Below are positions 1 through 5,878 of a stretch of DNA of 6,231 bases, in pieces. The first letter of the stretch is position 1, and every line of letters begins with the position of its first letter. Made by a program: the position numbers and the translations under genes. The stretch is from Deltaproteobacteria bacterium UBA6601 (GTDB lineage: Bacteria; Myxococcota_A; UBA796; UBA9615): the NCBI GenBank assembly GCA_002433485.1, contig DJIF01000100.1:1-6231 (forward strand). The letters are read 5' to 3'. The notes under the pieces were generated by a model that saw nothing but the letters and a program-made list of their open reading frames with translations, was not told where the DNA came from and made no database searches.

Positions 1-220
1 AGTCGTCAGTGACCGATTTCTTGACCGGAATAGCCGGCTTTGCCTCGGGCGCCTGCTTTTCCTCGGCACTCAACCCGTTCAGGGCCGCATGCACGTTGCG
101 GATCAGACCCGCAAGGTCGCTGCTCTGAACCGGATTGTTGCTGACATAGGCTGCCACGATTTCTGTCGTGAGTTCCAGGGTGTCAGTTGCCGCGATATTC
201 TTCTCGGTGCCGGTTTCCAC
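1..220 (-). CDS. mucR: MucR/Ros-family transcriptional regulator, N-terminal part (truncated by window edge)
   Basis: This is the first 73 codons of a reading frame that runs off the left edge. The translation opens METGTEKNIAATDTLELTTE. It then shows the block typical of MucR/Ros proteins: TEIVAAYVSNNPV at residues 19-31, DLAGLIRNVHAAL at 35-47, and the linker KPAIPVKKSVTDD at 61-73, which in the family leads directly into the zinc-finger core. That Cys2His2 DNA-binding finger should begin just beyond the window and is not seen. Family members are about 140-150 aa DNA-binding regulators of AT-rich promoters in Alphaproteobacteria. They often repress surface, motility and cell-cycle genes and their own promoter. 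The start is GTG at 220-218: it has a strong ribosome site five bases upstream, and an in-frame TAG lies four codons before it. The gene is co-directional with the antiporter operon but separated from it by 162 bp. Family assignment is firm; targets are unknown. Confidence 0.87.
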   Translation of the reverse strand, partial: METGTEKNIAATDTLELTTEIVAAYVSNNPVQSSDLAGLIRNVHAALNGLSAEEKQAPEAKPAIPVKKSVTDD

Positions 221-225
221 GCGTA

Positions 226-231
226 TCTCCT
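226..231 (-). promoter_or_regulatory. Shine-Dalgarno site fixing the GTG start of the mucR-like gene
   Basis: On the minus strand the sequence is AGGAGA, then five bases (TACGC), then GTG. The match to the anti-Shine-Dalgarno is strong and the spacing is standard. This supports the GTG at 220 as the start, over reading through from a GTG near 297 in another frame. Confidence 0.8.
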
Positions 232-253
232 ATATTTCTCAACCAATTCAAAT

Positions 254-265
254 TCATCTAGATGA
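254..265. promoter_or_regulatory. Perfect 12-bp palindrome upstream of mucR, possible operator
   Basis: TCATCTAGATGA reads identically on both strands. It sits 34 bp upstream of the mucR GTG in an AT-rich stretch. After one mismatched pair, two more outer pairs match (AA/TT). MucR/Ros regulators commonly bind AT-rich sites in their own promoter, so an autoregulatory operator is plausible. A 12-bp palindrome can also occur by chance, and no second copy was seen in the window. Confidence 0.3.
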
Positions 266-382
266 GTTGAGTTCCCAGTACACGCAAATATGTGCACAGG
301 GAATAACTATAGGACACACCCTTTCCGAGACGTAATCGAGGTTAAACGAGCTGCTATTCTTCATCTTTGAAGGCTGTGACAC

Positions 383-2152
383 CTAGCGAATGAAGAAAGC
401 CACAAGAAGCGCGAGCCCGAGAAGAACCACAGTCCACACGGCCATGCTGTTATAGAGCCCACCGGAGGCAAGCGTCCCGCGCGGACTGAACGCTGCCTCA
501 AGGCGCGAGAACGTCCTTGAGCCCATACCGCCAACCACGCCGGCCAGGGCCGGGCCGACCTTGCTCCAGACCTTGCCGGCCCAGACAGCAAAGCCGTAGC
601 CCACCTTGCGGTAGAGGATGTCGGTATCGAGGATGATACCGCGCTTCTCCGGCGGGTATGCGCCAAGACGCTGCAGCAGGGCGAAGGCGAAGACGGCCAG
701 CATCAGAAGCTGCATCTGGGTAAGGATATGGTCGCCTGTATAAGGCTCATAGCGCATCGTATACGGATCGCTGGCGAAAGGCAGGATCGAATAGAGCCAG
801 TTGAAGCCAAAGCCGGGGAAGAAGGCTGGCAGACCGACAGCGACACAGATAAAGGCAGCAAGGCCCATCGCGACCAGCATGTTGAACGGCGCTTCCTTGG
901 GACGCTTGCCGCTGTCATGGCTGAAAAAGGCAAAATACGGGATCTTGATGCCCGAATGCTCCAGCACACCGGCCGACGCAAAGAGCAGCATCAGCCACGG
1001 GATGAGGAAGCCTGCACCGGCGACGGCGCTCATCGTCAGCGATTTGGAGACAAAGCCGGAGAAGAGCGGGAAAGCCGAAATCGAGGCTGCGCCGATCAGA
1101 CAGAAAACAGTCGTCCACGGCATGGTGCGGAACAGGCCGCCAAGCTCTGTCGCCTTGGCTGTCCCGGTACGATAGAGGACCGCGCCCATGCTCATGAAGA
1201 GAAGCGACTTGTACATGATGTGGCAGAAAGCGTGCGCGGCGGCGCCATTGAGCGCGAGCGGCGTACCGATACCGATGGCACAGACCATGAAGCCGAGCTG
1301 GTTGTTCAGCGAGAAGGACAATACCTTGCGCAGGTCATTCTCAACGACGGCAAAGAAGACCGGATAGACGGTCATGATGGCGCCGATCCAGACAAGGCTG
1401 GTCTCACCGGCAAAGGTGCGCGCCAGCGCATAGATGGCAAGCTTGGTGGTGAAGGCCGACAGGAAGACGGTGCCGACTACGGTGGCCTCTGGGTAGGCGT
1501 CTTGCAGCCAGTTGTGGAGCAGCGGGAAGGCTGCCTTGATACCAAAGGCGAGGAAGATCAGCTGAACACCCAGCCCGGCCTCGGCCAGGGAGATCCCGTT
1601 GTTGCCGGCCATCTGGACGAAGGCCAGGGAGCGTTCAGCTTGAGGCTGGCCCGAGTAGTAGAGGATGACGCCAGCCAACAGAATGACCCCTGAGCCGACC
1701 TGGATCAGCAGGTAGCGCAGTCCGACCCGGTAGGCACGTTCAGTCTGGCGAGCCCAGATCAGGAAGACCGAGGTGATTGCGGTCAACTCCCAGTACACGA
1801 ACAGAGTGATGAGGTCGCCGGCAAAGGCTGCACCAATGGCGGCGCCGGAGTACATCAGGCCGGCGGTGAGCTGGACCCAGTCCTTGACGTGCAGGGCATA
1901 GATCACGCTGAGCAGCGCGGCGATATGAAAGACGATGCCCCAGACCATGGAAAGGGGGTCTACCCGAACTGGCGTGAGCACCATGTCGAACAAGGCGAAT
2001 GACCCCAGGTGTTCGGGCTGAAGCGCGTCCATGTGGGCGTAGGAAAGCAGCGGTAGGGCCAGCATCCAGAGGCTGCGCAGGTGGCCCTTAAGCAGGGGGA
2101 CGGCCAGCGCGCCCAGAACCAGCAAGCTACCGGGAGGAAGGCTACTCAGCAT
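383..2152 (-). CDS. Antiporter-like membrane subunit (proton-conducting PF00361 family, Mrp/complex I type) with long C-terminal extension
   Basis: This 589-aa polytopic membrane protein is the third proton-translocating subunit of the operon. The catalytic pattern of the family is present: Glu122 in FVYWELTAITS (helix 5), Lys206 in FGIKAAFPLLHNWL (helix 7), Lys237 in FTTKLAIYALAR (helix 8), His307, His311 and Lys315 in HAFCHIMYKS, and Lys370 in SGFVSKSL (helix 12). MrpD and NuoN/M proteins are usually near 490-500 aa. The excess lies after helix 12: a hydrophilic loop at 397-421 (HSGIKIPYFAFFSHDSGK region), then residues 500-566 with DTDILYRKVGYGF, then a last helix at about 569-588. That tail resembles the NuoL/MrpA layout, where an amphipathic lateral helix precedes a final membrane helix; this is inference. 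The ATG at 2152 has AGAGGA eight bases upstream and overlaps the end of the preceding gene by 11 bp. Databases would probably call it Na+/H+ antiporter subunit D. Its codon use looks more GGC/GTC-biased than the upstream mrpD-like gene. Confidence 0.88.
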   Translation of the reverse strand: MLSSLPPGSLLVLGALAVPLLKGHLRSLWMLALPLLSYAHMDALQPEHLGSFALFDMVLTPVRVDPLSMVWGIVFHIAALLSVIYALHVKDWVQLTAGLMYSGAAIGAAFAGDLITLFVYWELTAITSVFLIWARQTERAYRVGLRYLLIQVGSGVILLAGVILYYSGQPQAERSLAFVQMAGNNGISLAEAGLGVQLIFLAFGIKAAFPLLHNWLQDAYPEATVVGTVFLSAFTTKLAIYALARTFAGETSLVWIGAIMTVYPVFFAVVENDLRKVLSFSLNNQLGFMVCAIGIGTPLALNGAAAHAFCHIMYKSLLFMSMGAVLYRTGTAKATELGGLFRTMPWTTVFCLIGAASISAFPLFSGFVSKSLTMSAVAGAGFLIPWLMLLFASAGVLEHSGIKIPYFAFFSHDSGKRPKEAPFNMLVAMGLAAFICVAVGLPAFFPGFGFNWLYSILPFASDPYTMRYEPYTGDHILTQMQLLMLAVFAFALLQRLGAYPPEKRGIILDTDILYRKVGYGFAVWAGKVWSKVGPALAGVVGGMGSRTFSRLEAAFSPRGTLASGGLYNSMAVWTVVLLGLALLVAFFIR

Positions 2153-2426
2153 CGTAGTAGTCCTCTGGGCGCTTGAGTACTTTGCGCATCATCACCGCGC
2201 TGCCGACGATGAAGCAGTAGGCCAGGAAGCCGAACCAGGCGTGGAAGCCGAACCACTCTTCGAAGTCGAGGTGACCGTGTTGGTGGTAGCCGAGGTCCCA
2301 GGCCAGCAGCCCCAGGCAGGCCGCAGCCAGGGCCCAGAACAGCTTCTTGCCGCTATCGGGCTGGTCAAGCCAGCGCTTTGACTCCTCAGCCGGCGGGCTC
2401 ATAGGTGCGGGGGTCTCCTCACTCAT
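2142..2426 (-). CDS. Small two-helix membrane protein of unknown function, Mrp-operon associated
   Basis: This 94-aa protein has a Pro/Glu-rich soluble N-terminus (1-27) and a first membrane helix at about 28-45 (LFWALAAACLGLLAW). A short His/acid loop follows with His48, His50, His52, Asp54, Glu56 and Glu57. The second helix spans about 58-80 (WFGFHAWFGFLAYCF), and the basic/acidic tail ends RKVLKRPEDYYDAE. It is no recognised Mrp subunit: it lacks the MrpE, MrpF and MrpG signatures. From memory, similar short proteins ending in an R-P/K-E-D-Y-Y-D motif occur beside Mrp-like and complex I-like genes; this was not searched. It starts one base after the stop of the 530-aa subunit, with GGTGGAG seven bases upstream of its ATG, and its end overlaps the next gene by 11 bp. 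This placement implies co-translation with its neighbours and suggests an accessory or assembly subunit. Coding status is near certain; role is unknown. Confidence 0.87.
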   Translation of the reverse strand: MSEETPAPMSPPAEESKRWLDQPDSGKKLFWALAAACLGLLAWDLGYHQHGHLDFEEWFGFHAWFGFLAYCFIVGSAVMMRKVLKRPEDYYDAE

Positions 2427-2427
2427 A

Positions 2428-4020
2428 TCATCGCTCCACCGTCACCGCGGGTGCGCTTTGGGTGATGGGCAGCAGCAGGTTGTAGATGTCTTCAGCGTAG
2501 AAGAACAACAGGATGCAGCCGATGGCTGTTACGCACAGGGGCGCAACACACAGCAGCGGAGCCTCATGAAAGCCTGGGAAGATCCTGGCCAGCCAGGCGC
2601 TGATGGGGCCGTGGCCGTGCTCGCCGTGGCCGTGCTCGCTGTGGCCGTGCTCGCCGTGGCCGTGCTCGCCGTGGCTGTGCTCGCTGACTTTGGGCGGAAA
2701 CAGGAAGGCGCGGCCAACCACCGGCATCAGGTAGCCGATGCTCAGCAGTGAGCTGATCATGAGCACCGCAATGAAGATGGCGTTGTTGCCGTCCGCGGCT
2801 CCCATCGCCAGGTACCACTTGCTCCAGGAGCCGCCCATAGGTGGCAGGCCAATGATGCTCATGGAGCCGAGGAAGAAGGCGCCCATAGTGAAGGGCATGG
2901 CCCGGCCGATGCCGTCCATATCGCTGATGTTCTTCTTGTGCGAGGCGACGAAGATGGCGCCAGCGCAGAAGAACAGCGTGATCTTGCCCATGGCGTGCAT
3001 GGCAATGTGCAGTCCGCCGCCCAGGATGCCGGCCGCAGTGGCCAGGGCGCCACCCAATACGATGTAGCTGAGCTGACTGATGGTGGAGTAGGCAAGTCGT
3101 GCTTTTAGATTGTCTTTGCTCAAGGCGATGACAGAACTGGAGAGCAGGGTGAATGCTGCGGCCCACATCAACCAGTCCGATGCGCCGCTGCGCCCGAGCA
3201 GATCAATGCCAAAGACATAGACGATGATCTTGAGGACCGTGAACACGCCGGCCTTGACGATCGCTACAGCGTGGAGCAGCGCGCTTACCGGGGTCGGCGC
3301 CACCATGGCTGCGGGCAGCCAGCGGTGGAAGGGCATCAAGGCGGCCTTGCCCGTGCCAAAGGCATAGAGTGCCAGGAGTGCCGCCACAACCGGGCCCTCG
3401 GCTTTGCCGGCGAGGATTCCACCCAGCTTGAATTCCATGGTGCCGGTGAGGTTCCAGGTCCACAGGATGGCCATCAACAGGAACAGAACCGATGTGGTCA
3501 GCAGGATCCCCAGATAGGTTCGTCCAGCGGCCTTGGCATCGTCGTTGCCGTAGTGCGTCACCAGTGGGTAGGTGCTCAGGGTCAGGATCTCGTAGAACAG
3601 GAACAGGGTGAAGAGATTGCGTGCAAAGGCGATGCCCAGAGCGGCGAAAATGGCCAGCGCAAAGCAGGTGAAGAAGCGGGTCTGGTTCTGCTCGTCGTGG
3701 CCCCTGCAGTAGCCGATTGCATAGAGGCCGGTTGGAATCCACAGTCCGGCCGCTACCAGGGCATAGAGCATGCCGAGGGGCTCCACCTGAAAGGCCAGGG
3801 CGACTCCTGGCAATACGGTCAACAGTTCAAGCTCGGGACGGTTGTGGGGAGCCAGGCCGGTGACCACCGGGTAGAGGGTGAGCACGACCGCGAAGGTCAG
3901 CAGCGAGGTGATGATGGTGACCGCTTCACGGAGGTTGGGCCGCGAGCCGGTAAGTTGAATGCCGACGGCGCCCAGTAGGGGTAGCGCTATGGCCAGGCCG
4001 ATGGCGGTGGAGGGACTCAC
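2428..4020 (-). CDS. Antiporter-like membrane subunit, MrpA/NuoL-NuoM-type signature, with His-rich loop
   Basis: This 530-aa protein has about 14 membrane helices and belongs to the PF00361 proton-conducting family. Key residues seen are Glu144 in FLFYEILTLSTY, Lys225 in FGTGKAALMPFHRWL, His250 and Lys256 in SALLHAVAIVKAGVF, His338, His342 and Lys346 in LHIAMHAMGK, and Lys401 in WSKWYL. The APTPVSALLH-x5-KAGV block at 241-259 is the classic form of NuoL, MrpA and MbhH rather than of ordinary MrpD. This protein is therefore the best candidate to replace the missing MrpA N-terminal module (inference). Residues 446-470 are five pentapeptides of the form S/G-E-H-G/S-H in a loop before the last membrane segment (about 488-508). 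GTG at 4020 is preceded by TGGAGGT at ideal spacing and overlaps the upstream stop by four bases. Databases would likely name it Na+/H+ antiporter subunit D or proton-conducting membrane transporter. Confidence 0.9.
   Translation of the reverse strand: MSPSTAIGLAIALPLLGAVGIQLTGSRPNLREAVTIITSLLTFAVVLTLYPVVTGLAPHNRPELELLTVLPGVALAFQVEPLGMLYALVAAGLWIPTGLYAIGYCRGHDEQNQTRFFTCFALAIFAALGIAFARNLFTLFLFYEILTLSTYPLVTHYGNDDAKAAGRTYLGILLTTSVLFLLMAILWTWNLTGTMEFKLGGILAGKAEGPVVAALLALYAFGTGKAALMPFHRWLPAAMVAPTPVSALLHAVAIVKAGVFTVLKIIVYVFGIDLLGRSGASDWLMWAAAFTLLSSSVIALSKDNLKARLAYSTISQLSYIVLGGALATAAGILGGGLHIAMHAMGKITLFFCAGAIFVASHKKNISDMDGIGRAMPFTMGAFFLGSMSIIGLPPMGGSWSKWYLAMGAADGNNAIFIAVLMISSLLSIGYLMPVVGRAFLFPPKVSEHSHGEHGHGEHGHSEHGHGEHGHGPISAWLARIFPGFHEAPLLCVAPLCVTAIGCILLFFYAEDIYNLLLPITQSAPAVTVER
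2611..2685. repeat. Five 15-bp tandem repeats encoding an S/G-E-H-G-H array
   Basis: Five in-register 15-bp units lie at 2611-2625, 2626-2640, 2641-2655, 2656-2670 and 2671-2685. Three are identical (GTGGCCGTGCTCGCC). One differs only at its last base, and the last differs at two positions. On the minus strand they encode, in protein order, SEHSH, GEHGH, GEHGH, SEHGH and GEHGH, giving ten His and five Glu in 25 residues. Near-identity at the DNA level points to recent expansion by slippage or unequal exchange, so copy number may vary between strains. The His/Glu density suggests divalent-metal binding, which is inference. Confidence 0.93.
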
Positions 4021-5495
4021 TCGGCTACCTCCAGCAGCATCCGGGCGGCGTCACCTGCCACGCCCGCAGTGAGATCGGTTTGGAGCCCAAACCAGATTGT
4101 GGCGCCGATTAACAGGAAGCTGGGGATCAGCATGGACCAGGGTGGATCCTTGAGTTCACTGCTGGGGTCTTGCTCAGCGGGGAAGTAGAGCACCTCCACG
4201 ACTCGCCAGACGTAGACCACCGCGAGCAGGGAACTGGCCAGGATCATAAAGGCGATGAGCATGGAGCCGGCCTCGAGGGCTGCCAGAACCAGGTACCACT
4301 TGGAGATGAAGCCGACTGTGCCCGGCACCCCGATGAGGCTCAAACCACCGATCACGAAAGCGGCCAGGGTTAGCGGCATGCTCCGGCCGATACCGCGCAT
4401 GTCTTCGATTTTTGAGGAGCCGATGCGGTAGACGATGCCGGCTACCACCAGGAACAGTCCGCCCTTCATCAGTGCGTGGTTGAAAAGGTGTGCAATGCCC
4501 CCGGTCAGCCCGCTTACGTTGGCGAAGCTCAGCCCAAGGGTCATGTAGCCGATCTGAGCAATTGAGGAGTAGGCCAGCAGGCGCTTTAGGTCACGCTGAT
4601 AGATAGCCGCCGCAGAGCCCAGGAACATGGCCAGCACAGACAGCGGCATAAGCAGACGCTGCAGTCCCATGGTCTCGAATACGAAGGCTGCACCGAACAG
4701 GGTGAAGATGATGCGGGCCAGGACGTAGTAAGAGACCTTGGTGGCGGTGGCCGAGAGAAAAGCGGAGACTACTCCCGGCGCGTAGCTGTAAGCGTTTGGA
4801 AGCCACTGGTGGAGTGGGAAAACCGCCAGCTTGATGGAGGTGCCGATGACCATAAAGGCGAAGGCCATCCAAACCGTTCGAGTGCCGCTAACCAGGGGCA
4901 ACTGCTCCGCCATGTCGGCAATGTTCAGGCTGCCCGTCATCATGTAGAGCATGCCGATGCCAAGCAGGATGAAGGTGCCGCCGATGCTGCCCAGAATCAG
5001 GTAGGAGAAGCCGGCGGTTAGTGCTCGGCGACTTCGACCCAGGCTGATTAGGGTGTACGACGACAGGGACGCAATCTCAAGGAACACGAAGACGTTGAAA
5101 GCGTCTCCTGTGATGGTTATTCCCAGCAGCCCGCACAGACACAGCAGCAGGGCCGCGTAGTAGAGGTGCTGCTGGCCTTCGCGTAGACCCTGTTCGGGGG
5201 TTCCAAACCCAAAGGGAAAGACCACCGCGCCGATGGAGGCGACCAGCACCAGCACGTAGGCGTTGAGCAGGTCGATGCGGTATTCGATGCCAAGCGGTGG
5301 CGCCCAGCCACCCAGCTTGTAGCTGATGACTCCGACGTCCTGAACCTGCGACAGCAGGGTGCAGGCAATGGCCAGCGCCAGCCAACTGACCAGCACCGCC
5401 AGACCCCGGGCCGCGTGGCGGTTGCGCAGCAGCACGCATAGTGGCGCTGCAACCAGCGGCAGAGCGACCTGCAGGACCGGGAGGTGCTCGGTCAC
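4017..5495 (-). CDS. mrpD: Na+/H+ antiporter subunit D (MrpD/MnhD family)
   Basis: This 492-aa polytopic protein has the length and motif order of MrpD/MnhD. It shows Glu140 in DAFNVFVFLEIASLSSY (helix 5), Lys222 in GTSIKLAVFPLHQWLPNAY (helix 7), Lys253 in SATATKVSYYVLAR (helix 8), His336, His340 and Lys344 in HLFNHALMKGG, and Lys399 in GFISKWYL (helix 12). In Bacillus Mrp the equivalent Glu/Lys residues are needed for antiport. The helix-7/8 linker reads YSYAPGVVSAFLSAT, with no His after VSAFL, which is the MrpD form as opposed to the MrpA/NuoL PTPVSALLH form of the next gene. The protein is predicted to sit in the cytoplasmic membrane and exchange Na+ (or another monovalent cation) for H+ with the other subunits; the cation cannot be read from sequence. 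GTG at 5495 has GGAGAG upstream, shares four bases with the mrpC stop, and its own TGA overlaps the next start. Confidence 0.92.
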   Translation of the reverse strand: MTEHLPVLQVALPLVAAPLCVLLRNRHAARGLAVLVSWLALAIACTLLSQVQDVGVISYKLGGWAPPLGIEYRIDLLNAYVLVLVASIGAVVFPFGFGTPEQGLREGQQHLYYAALLLCLCGLLGITITGDAFNVFVFLEIASLSSYTLISLGRSRRALTAGFSYLILGSIGGTFILLGIGMLYMMTGSLNIADMAEQLPLVSGTRTVWMAFAFMVIGTSIKLAVFPLHQWLPNAYSYAPGVVSAFLSATATKVSYYVLARIIFTLFGAAFVFETMGLQRLLMPLSVLAMFLGSAAAIYQRDLKRLLAYSSIAQIGYMTLGLSFANVSGLTGGIAHLFNHALMKGGLFLVVAGIVYRIGSSKIEDMRGIGRSMPLTLAAFVIGGLSLIGVPGTVGFISKWYLVLAALEAGSMLIAFMILASSLLAVVYVWRVVEVLYFPAEQDPSSELKDPPWSMLIPSFLLIGATIWFGLQTDLTAGVAGDAARMLLEVAE

Positions 5496-5878
5496 GGCTG
5501 CTCTCCATCCAGAACGACGATTTCATCCTCTTCGACCGTGCCGTAAGCTTCGTAGATGCGCACGACTATGGAGAGGCCAAGGGCGGTGGTCGCTACGCCA
5601 ACCACAATGGCGGTCAGCATGAGGACATGGGGCAGCGGGTTGGAGTACAGGATCGCGGGGTCGTAGAGGACCGTGTGGTCAGGTCCCGGAGGAAGAATCG
5701 GTGCGGTGCCGCCGGTCACCTTGCCCATGGATACGTAGAACATGATAGCGGCGACCTGGAAGATGCTCAGGCCCATCATCTTTTTCACCAGGTTGTCCCT
5801 GGCCATGACGATGTAGAGGCCGATCATCATCAGCGCGATGACCGCCCAGTAGTTCCACAGCCCGACGGTTTCGCTCAT
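5492..5878 (-). CDS. mrpC: Na+/H+ antiporter subunit C (MrpC/MnhC, NuoK-like)
   Basis: This 128-aa protein has three predicted helices at about 9-26, 32-50 and 85-108. The hallmark MrpC block is at 79-99: SNPLPHVLMLTAIVVG followed by VATTAL (the usual family form is D-P-L-P-Q-A-L-x-L-T-A-I-V-I). The family is PF00420 with NuoK, but no acidic residue sits inside helices 2 or 3 where NuoK carries its two key glutamates, so MrpC is favoured over a true complex I subunit. The C-terminus is acidic (TVEEDEIVVLDGE). MrpC bridges the antiporter-like subunits to the rest of the Mrp complex in the membrane. The ATG at 5878 has GGGAG five bases upstream and overlaps the mrpB stop by four bases (ATGA). 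Confidence 0.92.
   Translation of the reverse strand: MSETVGLWNYWAVIALMMIGLYIVMARDNLVKKMMGLSIFQVAAIMFYVSMGKVTGGTAPILPPGPDHTVLYDPAILYSNPLPHVLMLTAIVVGVATTALGLSIVVRIYEAYGTVEEDEIVVLDGEQP

Larger units (their letters stand above)
221..382 (-). promoter_or_regulatory. Intergenic region, probable mucR promoter/leader
   Basis: This 162-bp gap lies between the end of the antiporter operon and the mucR-like gene. It is visibly richer in A+T than the genes around it, and no coding frame with a plausible start fits. A TATAGT hexamer on the minus strand (311-306) matches the sigma-70 -10 box at five of six positions, but no good -35 box lies at the right distance. If used, it would give a leader of about 80 nt containing the palindrome at 254-265. 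A short hairpin (CTTCA/TGAAG, 359-372) follows the last operon gene but has no T tract, so no intrinsic terminator is evident. Read-through from the operon into mucR cannot be excluded. Confidence 0.4.

Noticed and set aside
103..297. Minus-strand 64-aa frame starting near 297
   Set aside because: It overlaps the MucR start in another frame, lacks a ribosome site, and shows no family match, whereas the GTG at 220 gives a clear MucR N-terminus.
359..372. CTTCA/TGAAG hairpin after the last operon gene as a terminator
   Set aside because: The stem is only five base pairs, AT-rich, and not followed by a T tract in the direction of transcription.
728..1693. Long plus-strand open frame of 321 aa
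   Set aside because: It lies antisense to the strongly conserved 589-aa antiporter gene. Its translation is hydrophilic and rich in Glu, Gly, Gln and Arg with no domain signature, as expected of an opposite-strand shadow of a GC-rich gene.
2347..2751. Plus-strand frame with a VAVLA repeat
   Set aside because: The repeat is only the complement of the His-repeat DNA; the real coding frame is the minus-strand antiporter subunit.
3271..3978. Plus-strand open frame of 235 aa opposite the 530-aa subunit
   Set aside because: Low-complexity Gly/Gln/Glu-rich shadow of a conserved membrane protein; no start context or family resemblance.
2428..5495. DabB-type subunit of an inorganic-carbon uptake (DAB) system
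   Set aside because: No DUF2309 (DabA) partner is in the window, and the neighbours are MrpB and MrpC.
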